Shown here: positions 1 to 5,802 of the stretch, piece by piece
Layout: every line of letters begins with the position of its first letter
Position numbering within the stretch: the stretch's first letter is position 1
Origin: Chloroflexota bacterium
GTDB lineage: Bacteria > Chloroflexota > Limnocylindria > Limnocylindrales > CSP1-4
Direction: 5' to 3'
Length of the DNA stretch: 5,802 bases
Assembly: GCA_016875645.1 (NCBI GenBank)
Contig: VGPE01000187.1
Location: 1-5,802 of the forward strand
Notes under the pieces: model-generated
The model's database searches: none
Told to the model about the DNA's origin: nothing
Seen by the model: only the letters and a program-made list of their open reading frames with translations
Program-made: the position numbers and the translations under genes

Positions 1-137
1 GTCGTTGTCTTGCCCGCGCCGTTGGGTCCCAGGAAGCCGAAGACCTCGCCGGCCTGAACCTCGAGGTCGACCTCGACGATGCCGCGGTGCGGCCCGTACG
101 ACTTGGTCAGCCGCTCGGTCTGGATCACCGCCGCCAT
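1..137 (-). CDS. ABC transporter ATP-binding protein, N-terminal fragment (ABC-2 / drug-exporter type)
   Basis: Only the first 45 codons are present; the gene runs off the left edge. The translation opens MAAVIQTERLTKSYG and reaches a complete Walker A motif, GPNGAGKTT, at residues 37-45. Tyr14 in the SYG segment fits the A-loop that stacks on adenine. The wording around EVFGFLGPNGAGKTT is typical of ATPases that pair with ABC-2-type permeases (CcmA/NatA-like exporters), a family inference from the N-terminus only. The protein would hydrolyse ATP at the inner face of the membrane to power export; the substrate cannot be deduced. The ATG at 137-135 is preceded by a purine-rich ribosome binding site (GAGGGGGGA on the minus strand, 149-141). 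The gene lies 34 bases after the SRPBCC gene stop, so it is probably the distal part of the same operon, with the permease expected beyond the window. Confidence 0.93.
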   Translation of the reverse strand, partial: MAAVIQTERLTKSYGPHRGIVEVDLEVQAGEVFGFLGPNGAGKTT

Positions 138-171
138 GACTCCCCCCTCGGAACGTGACGCGCTCGTCCGG

Positions 172-672
172 CTACCCGGCCGGCTCTCGCGAAAGGTTCG
201 CCTCCGCGCAGGCCTTGAGTTCGCGCAGGTGCGCCTCGACGCGCGACGCGAGGTTCTCCCGCCCCAGGCGCAACAGCAGGTCCGCGACGCGGTCGGCGGG
301 CTCGAGCGAGGCTACATGCACGACGCGCGTGCCGCCCGCGAGCGGCTCAAGGTGCCAGGTCCATTCACTGTCGAACGCAGGCCCGCTCACGCGCAACCGG
401 AAGCGCGTCTGCGGCCGAGCCTCGAGGCTCTCCGCGGTCGCCTCGCTTCGCAGGAGACCCAGGCGCGCGCGGCCGTGGCGCGTGGTCGCCGCGGCCGGCC
501 AGGCGGGATCGGCGGGGCCCAGCCGCAACTCCGGGAAGAGCCGTGCCGTGTTGGCCACGTCGTGCAGGGCGCACCAGACGACGCGCGGCGGCGCTTTGAC
601 GAAGGAGCGCCGCTCCACGCGCTCCGGGCTTCGCCGCCCTGCCCGCTCCTGAAGGGGTGCGATCGCGGCCAC
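172..672 (-). CDS. SRPBCC / START-like domain protein (polyketide cyclase/dehydrase superfamily)
   Basis: A 166-residue protein that looks like a single SRPBCC (Bet v1-like) ligand-binding fold. After a short charged N-terminus, residues 19-50 (RVERRSFVKAPPRVVWCALHDV, then a LFPEL segment) match the usual first strand and the helix pair that opens the cavity. Residues 90-122 (FRLRVSGPAFDSEWTWHLEP, then GTRVVHVASLE) are the later strands. A long amphipathic helix at about 128-160, with RLGRENLASRVEAHLRELK, is the C-terminal helix that closes the pocket. Members bind small hydrophobic ligands or assist in modifying them, and the ligand cannot be told from sequence. No signal peptide or membrane segment is seen. 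The start is GTG at 672-670, one base after the TGA of the ALDH-like gene, so translational coupling is likely. A later start would remove only the disordered head. Confidence 0.8.
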   Translation of the reverse strand: MAAIAPLQERAGRRSPERVERRSFVKAPPRVVWCALHDVANTARLFPELRLGPADPAWPAAATTRHGRARLGLLRSEATAESLEARPQTRFRLRVSGPAFDSEWTWHLEPLAGGTRVVHVASLEPADRVADLLLRLGRENLASRVEAHLRELKACAEANLSREPAG

Positions 673-673
673 G

Positions 674-1587
674 TCAGACCCCGATCGGGTGCCAGACGGT
701 CTTCATCTCGAGGAAGGCCGCGATCCACTCCGGGCGCTGGGCGCGGCGGTCGTCCGCCCAGTCGAACCGTCCGTCATCAGCAGAACGGGCACCGCGGGCC
801 AGTCGCTTGACGGATTCAGCGGCGGCCTCCTCGAGCGCCGCCCGCATGGACGGCGGCGCTCCCCACAGGTCCAGCCCGTCCACGTCGGCGTGTGCCGCGA
901 GCACCGGCGCCAGCTCCTTCTTGAGACCGGTCAGGACGTTGACGACCGCCGACGGGAGATCGGAGGTCGCGAGGACCTCGGCCAGGGTCATGGCCGGCAG
1001 CGGCCGGGTCTCCGAAGTGATGACGACCGCCACGTTGCCGCCCACGATCACCGGCGCAAGCCGGGAGATCAGCCCGAGCAGCGACGACGCCTCCGGCGCG
1101 ATCACACCGACGACGCCTGTCGGCTCGGGGATCGTGAAGTTGAAGTACGGCGCGCCCACGGGGTTCACGGTGCCCAACACCTGGCTGATCTTGTCGGCCC
1201 AGCCCGCGTACCAGACGAGGCGATCGGTCGAGCGGTCGACCTGCTCGCGCGCAGCACGATCGGCCAGCCCTTCGGCTGCCGCGACCTCGGCGGCGAACTG
1301 CTCACGGCGCCCCTCGAGCATCTCCGCCACGCGATAGAGGATCTGGCCGCGGTTCATCGCGGTCCGTTCGGCCCAGCCCCCGGCCGCGCCGCGCGCGGCC
1401 CGGACCGCGTCGCGCAGGTCCTTGCGGGATGCGCGGGCGGCGTTGGCCAGCGGCTCGCCCGCCGGCGTGGAGACGACGTAGGTGCGCCCCGACTCCGAGC
1501 GCGGGAAGGCGCCGTTGATGTACAGCTTGTAGGTCTTGCGGACGTCCAGCCTGGCGCCTTCCGATGCGGGAACGAGCGCGCGCGCCA

Positions 1588-1588
<1 letters not shown>
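674..1588 (-). CDS. Truncated, catalytically dead aldehyde dehydrogenase-like protein (ALDH16 C-terminal-domain type)
   Basis: The protein has 304 residues, against about 480-500 for a full ALDH. It covers the N-terminal oligomerisation and NAD-binding part (YKLYINGAF at 20-28, WYAGWADKI at 126-134, TGVVGVIAPEASSL at 157-170, DLPSAVVNVLTG at 210-221). It stops before the catalytic half, ending EMKTVWHPIG. Where active ALDHs have PWNFP it reads APEAS. The KPA lysine segment is TSETRP, the FTGS loop is LWGAP, the ELGGK glutamate motif is VKRLA, and there is no catalytic cysteine region. It should therefore not be an aldehyde oxidiser. Its closest known analogy is the inactive second domain of ALDH16, so a structural or regulatory partner role for the upstream ALDH is inferred. 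The ATG at 1588-1586 shares one base with the upstream gene's stop (TGATG). Upstream open reading frame in this phase is only a shadow of that gene. Confidence 0.9.
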
Positions 1589-3174
<1,586 letters not shown>

Positions 3175-3202
3175 CGGGGCGGCGGGACGGCCCCACGTGA
3201 CG

Positions 3203-3218
3203 CATGCTGATCAGCGTG
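3203..3218. promoter_or_regulatory. Near-palindrome, candidate operator upstream of the aldehyde dehydrogenase operon
   Basis: The core GCTGATCAGC (3206-3215) is a perfect 10-bp palindrome. It extends to the 16-bp CATGCTGATCAGCGTG with one mismatched pair. A CACGTG palindrome lies close by at 3194-3199. The site is about 30-45 bases upstream of the operon's first start codon, a suitable place for a dimeric regulator such as a TetR, GntR or MarR type protein. No regulator gene is present in the window, so this rests on symmetry and position alone. Confidence 0.3.
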
Positions 3219-3516
3219 GTCGTGGCGATCGTGGGGTCTCGCGGGCTCTCCGATGCCGGGCCGCAGATACCGGACTACATGTGCCGGTCGCGGCGCGCAG
3301 CAACCCGGCCGGAGGCCGCGGCCGCCGTGGCCACGGACCTGCGGTCAGCTGCCTCGCGGGCGGAAGGCGAGCGGGTGGCGCCGGGTCCGGGGTTCGGGGC
3401 GTGCCCCGGCCACGCGCGCCCCCGGCGCCGTTTCCTGCCGGACACCGAAACTGTTGCCAGAAGCGCATTCCCGGCCTGACAGGCACTGGTTCGTCAGCTC
3501 TGGGGCGCTACCTGTT

Positions 3517-3577
3517 CCCAGCAGACAACGGAGCCGCTGAGATCGCGCCGATCTGCCCGCCACCGTTGTCTGGTGGG
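3517..3577. repeat. 15-bp imperfect inverted repeat enclosing a second hairpin
   Basis: The left arm CCCAGCAGACAACGG (3517-3531) is the reverse complement of the right arm CCGTTGTCTGGTGGG (3563-3577) at 14 of 15 positions. The innermost ten pairs are unbroken. Between the arms, AGATCG (3540-3545) and CGATCT (3549-3554) form a perfect 6-bp hairpin with a three-base loop. As RNA, either strand could form a long stem with an internal hairpin. It lies 58 bases beyond the dipeptidase stop and about 340 bases upstream of the aldehyde dehydrogenase operon. It could be a terminator component, a structured leader or small RNA, a protein-binding site, or the remains of a small palindromic element; nothing here decides between these. 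Confidence 0.6.
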
Positions 3578-3610
3578 CACTGATCCGGGGATCGGCGACG
3601 AATTCAGTGA

Positions 3611-3629
3611 CTGGCGGGAAACCCGCCAG
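3611..3629 (-). terminator. GC-rich hairpin after the dipeptidase gene, probable terminator
   Basis: CTGGCGGG (3611-3618), AAA, and CCCGCCAG (3622-3629) form a perfect 8-bp stem with a three-base loop. It begins five bases after the TAG of the dipeptidase-like gene on the minus strand, the usual place for an intrinsic terminator. The trailing minus-strand sequence TCACTGAATT is only modestly T-rich, so termination may be weak, or helped by Rho or by the further hairpins downstream. Confidence 0.6.
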
Positions 3630-3634
3630 GGCGT

Positions 3635-4711
3635 CTACGCCGCCGGCAGCGTCCGTTCGAAGAGCCGTACCCAGTTGCGATACATCAGGTTCTCCACGTC
3701 GGCCTCGGAGTAGCCGCGCGCGCGGAAGATGTCGGCGAGCCGGTTGTAGTCGTTGACCGTGTCGATCTCGAGCGGCGCATTGTCGATCCCACCCTGACCG
3801 TCGGTGTCGCCGCCGATGCCGGCATGGAGGGCATCGCCGGCCATCTGGCAGACGTAGTCGATGTGGTTGGCCAGCATCTCGAGCGTGACTTCCTCCCGCG
3901 CGAAGACGTCGCGCGGATTCGGCCACACATCCTGCCCCCAGTTCACGTCGAGGCCTGGATGGATCATGAAGCAGTCCATCGAGGCGCCCATGACGCCGTC
4001 GCGCTCGATGACGGCTCTGACGATGTCGTCGGGCGCCTGACGCTCGCCGGGCGTCAGCGGCCCACCGAAGACCTCGAGCGACTCGCGCACGGCCCGATCC
4101 GACGTGTGGGTCACGTCCAGCAGCATGCCGAGGCGATCCATTTCGCGTAACAGCGCAGGGCCGCGCTCGAGCAGGCCCGCATCGACACCGGTCCCGGTGC
4201 CGCCGGCATACGGCGACCAGCCGTAGTGGCCCAGCGAGACGACGCGCATGCCGTAGTCCCACCACTCCTGCAGGTCCGAGGGCTCCATGACCGAATCCGC
4301 GCCCTCCAGGCCGAGCACGGCACCGACCGGCAACGTGGCGCGCGCCGATTCATCGGTGGCGACCGCTTCCCATTCCGCCATGTGGCGGCGGAACTGGCCG
4401 GCGGTGCGCAGGATGCGGATCTCACCGATCCGCTCCAGGACCTCGTAGTAGGCCATCTGGCCGCGACCCATGGCGTAGACCCGGTGCGGCGGGTTGTCGC
4501 CCTTGATCGTGTGACCCTCGCGCTGCATGTCGGAGGCGACCTTCATGATCGCGGCGGCGATGCCCGCCTTGCGCATCTCCGGCAGCGACGCGAACGCGAT
4601 GTTGCCCTTCGTGTCGTCGCGACGGCGGACTTCCTCAATGGGCAGCGTCAGGTTGCGGCGATGGTCGAGGGCAAGCGGGGCCATCGGGTAATCGCCGTCG
4701 AAGATGAGCAT
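3635..4711 (-). CDS. M19-family (membrane/renal dipeptidase-like) protein with altered metal site
   Basis: A 358-residue amidohydrolase-superfamily barrel of the M19 dipeptidase type, without signal peptide or membrane helix. Recognisable elements are the first strand LIFDGDYPM (2-10), the bridging-glutamate motif GLEGAD (134-139, Glu136), SLGHYG (159-164), LDVTHTSD (198-205, zinc histidine His202), HAGIGGDTDGQGG (296-308, Asp302), and the C-terminal ARGYSEADVENLMYRNWVRLF (331-351). Canonical M19 enzymes carry HxD on the first strand; here the motif is DYP. The second-zinc SHSN-type histidine loop, expected between GGP and PGERQ, is absent: residues 216-225 run GGPLTPGERQ. Dipeptide or other amide hydrolysis is therefore uncertain, and a changed metal centre or loss of activity is possible. 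The start is well supported by GGAGAAGGA (minus strand, 4726-4718) six bases before the ATG. It is a single-gene unit, divergent from the 4783 gene and followed by a hairpin. Confidence 0.88.
   Translation of the reverse strand: MLIFDGDYPMAPLALDHRRNLTLPIEEVRRRDDTKGNIAFASLPEMRKAGIAAAIMKVASDMQREGHTIKGDNPPHRVYAMGRGQMAYYEVLERIGEIRILRTAGQFRRHMAEWEAVATDESARATLPVGAVLGLEGADSVMEPSDLQEWWDYGMRVVSLGHYGWSPYAGGTGTGVDAGLLERGPALLREMDRLGMLLDVTHTSDRAVRESLEVFGGPLTPGERQAPDDIVRAVIERDGVMGASMDCFMIHPGLDVNWGQDVWPNPRDVFAREEVTLEMLANHIDYVCQMAGDALHAGIGGDTDGQGGIDNAPLEIDTVNDYNRLADIFRARGYSEADVENLMYRNWVRLFERTLPAA
4037..4057. repeat. 7-bp inverted repeat inside the dipeptidase gene, at the missing-loop position
   Basis: CTGACGC (4037-4043) and GCGTCAG (4051-4057) are perfect inverted arms around a seven-base spacer. 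They cover codons 219-225, exactly where the family's histidine loop appears to be missing. The coincidence may be chance, or may mark a deletion junction, since small palindromes can promote slippage. Confidence 0.55.
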
Positions 4712-4768
4712 CGGGGTTCCTTCTCCATTGAGCCGGGTCAGCGGGTGCCTCGAGCTGCCTGCCGGACC

Positions 4769-4774
4769 TAGACT
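4769..4774 (+). promoter_or_regulatory. -10 element TAGACT, leaderless-type promoter for the 222-residue protein gene
   Basis: TAGACT fits the TANNNT -10 pattern common in high-G+C bacteria. Its last base is eight bases before the GTG at 4783, so transcription would start at or within a base or two of that codon. No ribosome binding site precedes the GTG, consistent with leaderless translation. No clear -35 hexamer is visible. This element supports GTG 4783 over the downstream in-frame ATG at 4822. Confidence 0.55.
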
Positions 4775-4775
4775 A
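4770..4775 (-). promoter_or_regulatory. Possible divergent -10 element TAGTCT for the dipeptidase-like gene
   Basis: Because CTAGACTA is nearly self-complementary, the minus strand offers TAGTCT, also of TANNNT form, shifted by one base from the plus-strand box. It would give the dipeptidase-like gene a leader of about 50 bases containing its GGAGAAGGA ribosome binding site. If both are used, the two promoters overlap fully and should compete for RNA polymerase. No -35 box is evident. Confidence 0.35.
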
Positions 4776-4782
4776 TGCGGCC

Positions 4783-5451
4783 GTGCCTGCCTCCATTCAC
4801 CCCGGGCGTCCGAACCTGCTCATGGACCACCTCCAGCTGGGGCTGCGGGCGCCCGGAGCACCCGTGCCTCCGGCCGAGCCGCCGGCGTTCTACCTCAGCC
4901 TGTACGTCGTGGAGTGGTCTCGTGAGCTGGGCGCGGGCCACGTGGCGCTCGTGCGCTGGCGCCCGCCCGAGGCCACCGCCACCTCCCCGTCCGACCGCGA
5001 CGGCTTCGACCAGATCCTGACCGACAACCCCGACCTGGCCCGACGACTCACCGTGGGGCTGCGCGACATCGGCTACTCGCGCGTTGACCTGTCGGGCGAG
5101 CCCCGCCCCGCCAGCTTCGTCCGCAGCCGGGTCACCGAGGGGACGCACGTGCGCTACCTGGTCTCGTCGATCGGACTGGAGATCGACGCACACTGGGAAC
5201 GCCTGGGCGAGCCGACCTTCGCCTACGGACCGGCTCCGCAGCAGCCGGATCGGCAGGCGATCTGGTCGCTGTTGTTCGAGGCCCAGGAGGGGGCCGCGCG
5301 GGTCAACGGGCGCGATGTTGACGGCAGGCCGTACCCGATGGAGCACTGGGTGGACTGGCTCGGGCGGCCGCTTTCATCGGCGCACGTCGCACGCGGCGAG
5401 ATCCTGGTGGACCTGCCGGCCGCCGACGCAGCCGACACCCGCGCCGGTTGA
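4783..5451 (+). CDS. Hypothetical protein, 222 residues, leaderless start
   Basis: I do not recognise this family. The protein appears soluble, with no signal peptide or long hydrophobic helix. Visible features are a proline-rich segment at 24-34 (PGAPVPPAEPP), a hydrophobic strand FYLSLYVVEW at 36-45, and AGHVALVRWRPP at 51-62. A helix-like DGFDQILTDNPDLARRL follows at 73-89, then an alternating strand region at 104-134 (including THVRYLVSSIGLEID). The end is tryptophan-rich, with WSLLFEAQEGAARVNG at 161-176 and EHWVDWLGRPLSS at 187-199. The paired strands would suit an alpha/beta ligand-binding or enzyme fold, but no catalytic motif stands out. GTG at 4783 is chosen because a TAGACT -10 box sits eight bases upstream; ATG at 4822 (Met14) is the alternative. 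It shares four bases with the acetyltransferase gene, so the two are probably co-transcribed and coupled. Confidence 0.8.
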   Translation: MPASIHPGRPNLLMDHLQLGLRAPGAPVPPAEPPAFYLSLYVVEWSRELGAGHVALVRWRPPEATATSPSDRDGFDQILTDNPDLARRLTVGLRDIGYSRVDLSGEPRPASFVRSRVTEGTHVRYLVSSIGLEIDAHWERLGEPTFAYGPAPQQPDRQAIWSLLFEAQEGAARVNGRDVDGRPYPMEHWVDWLGRPLSSAHVARGEILVDLPAADAADTRAG

Positions 5452-5765
5452 TCGTGGCGGGAAGGGGCGGCACGGAGCCCGCCATCGAGGTCCGCGACAA
5501 CCCGCCCGTCAGCCGGTTCGAGGTCATGCTCGGGGGCGTGGAGGCCGGTATCGCCGAGTACCGGCTCCGGCAGGGCGAGATCGTCTTCACCCACACGGAG
5601 ATCTACCCGGAGTTTCGCGGCGGCCGCCTGGCGATCGACCTCGCGGTCTTCGCCCTGGACGCGGCGCGGGCGCGTGGCCTGCGGGTCGTGCCAGCCTGCT
5701 CGTTCTTCCGGCGGTTCATCCACTCCCACGCGCAATACCAGGACCTGCTGGCGGAGCGGGGCTGA
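5448..5765 (+). CDS. Small GNAT-fold acetyltransferase-like protein (NATD1/YjdJ type)
   Basis: A 105-residue protein matching the short one-domain GCN5-related family represented by human NATD1 and bacterial YjdJ (Pfam Acetyltransf_CG, by recollection). The pattern is clear: DNPPVSRFEVMLGGVEAGIAEY at 18-38 forms the first strands. Next comes IVFTHTEIYPEFRGGRLAIDL at 45-65, with the conserved HTE and an acetyl-CoA-loop-like RGGRLA. A helix ALDAARARGLRVVPACSFF (69-87) follows, and the signature end is FIHSHAQYQDLL (90-101). The usual loop is RGxGIA-like, so RGGRLA is a mild variant. The family is presumed to bind acetyl-CoA; the acceptor substrate is unknown. The start is TTG at 5448, overlapping the upstream stop as TTGA; GTG at 5454 is an equally plausible start two codons later. 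No strong ribosome binding site precedes either, fitting translational coupling. Confidence 0.87.
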   Translation: MIVAGRGGTEPAIEVRDNPPVSRFEVMLGGVEAGIAEYRLRQGEIVFTHTEIYPEFRGGRLAIDLAVFALDAARARGLRVVPACSFFRRFIHSHAQYQDLLAERG

Positions 5766-5802
5766 GTGGGGCCGCGCTGGCGCTGGGGGCCGGCGCAGGG
5801 GG
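5766..5802 (+). other. Window end; possible start of a further gene
   Basis: The 37 bases after the acetyltransferase stop stay very G+C-rich. A GTG follows the TGA directly at 5766-5768. Another phase encodes a hydrophobic Ala/Gly/Leu-rich string (SGAALALGAGAG), as might begin a membrane protein. There is too little sequence to call a gene. Confidence 0.15.

Larger units (their letters stand above)
3175..3634. other. Intergenic region without a credible gene
   Basis: This 460-base stretch lies between the dipeptidase stop and the first gene of the aldehyde dehydrogenase operon. Open frames on both strands translate to low-complexity Arg/Pro/Ala/Gly-rich strings with no recognisable motif, as expected from high-G+C non-coding DNA. 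The part nearest the operon (3175-3220) carries the candidate promoter and palindrome. The middle (about 3240-3420) is very G+C-rich and has only short self-complementary runs, such as CCGGGG at 3387-3392 with CCCCGG at 3404-3409. The far part (about 3430-3630) is visibly less G+C-rich and holds several stem-loops. No tRNA or rRNA features were seen. Confidence 0.7.

Noticed and set aside
79..810. A 243-codon plus-strand open frame across the ABC and SRPBCC genes
   Set aside because: The translation is Arg/Pro/Gly-rich with no motif and is opposite two better-supported genes.
3476..3500. GGTTCGTCAG, reminiscent of a tRNA T-arm
   Set aside because: There is no matching T-stem, acceptor stem or anticodon arm at tRNA spacing.
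3345..4265. A 306-codon minus-strand open frame spanning the intergenic stem-loops and the dipeptidase gene
   Set aside because: It is out of phase with the M19 motifs, Arg-rich, and crosses the probable terminator.
4768..5346. A 192-codon minus-strand open frame opposite the hypothetical protein gene
   Set aside because: It reads as a shadow (His/Arg/Gly-rich), while the plus-strand frame has a leaderless promoter and couples to a recognisable acetyltransferase gene.

Overview
The window is about 70% G+C by eye and densely coded. It carries leaderless-type TANNNT -10 elements and GTG/TTG starts with very tight gene spacing. Together these suggest a high-G+C soil- or water-type bacterium, most likely Actinomycetota (for example Thermoleophilia-like) or a high-G+C Chloroflexota. 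The sequence alone does not settle which. No RNA genes, CRISPR arrays, insertion sequences or prophage genes were seen.

Left block (1-3174, all on the minus strand) is a compact operon read from right to left. A 528-residue NAD(P)-dependent aldehyde dehydrogenase with an intact active site shares one base with a 304-residue aldehyde-dehydrogenase-like protein that has lost every catalytic motif. One base further on comes a 166-residue SRPBCC/START-like protein. After 34 bases comes the start of an ABC-2-type transporter ATPase, cut by the window edge. The two aldehyde dehydrogenase genes together look like a two-gene version of ALDH16, in which an active domain is followed by a truncated inactive one.

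Middle (3175-3634) is a 460-base gap with no credible gene. It holds the probable operon promoter region, with a CATAAT -10-like box and a 16-bp near-palindrome. It also holds a cluster of stem-loops, including a 15-bp imperfect inverted repeat around a second hairpin, and a strong GC hairpin just after the stop of the next gene.

Right block (3635-5765) has two divergent units. On the minus strand is an M19 (membrane/renal dipeptidase-like) protein with several metal-site changes and an apparent in-frame gap where the second-zinc histidine loop should be. On the plus strand is a two-gene unit: an unrecognised 222-residue protein that appears to be translated from a leaderless mRNA, then a small GNAT acetyltransferase-like protein of the NATD1/YjdJ type, overlapping by four bases. 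The two units share a 72-base intergenic region whose CTAGACTA core can supply a -10 box in each direction.

No undescribed defence or mobile system was found. The items most worth a second look are the split ALDH16-like pair, the altered dipeptidase and the structured intergenic region.
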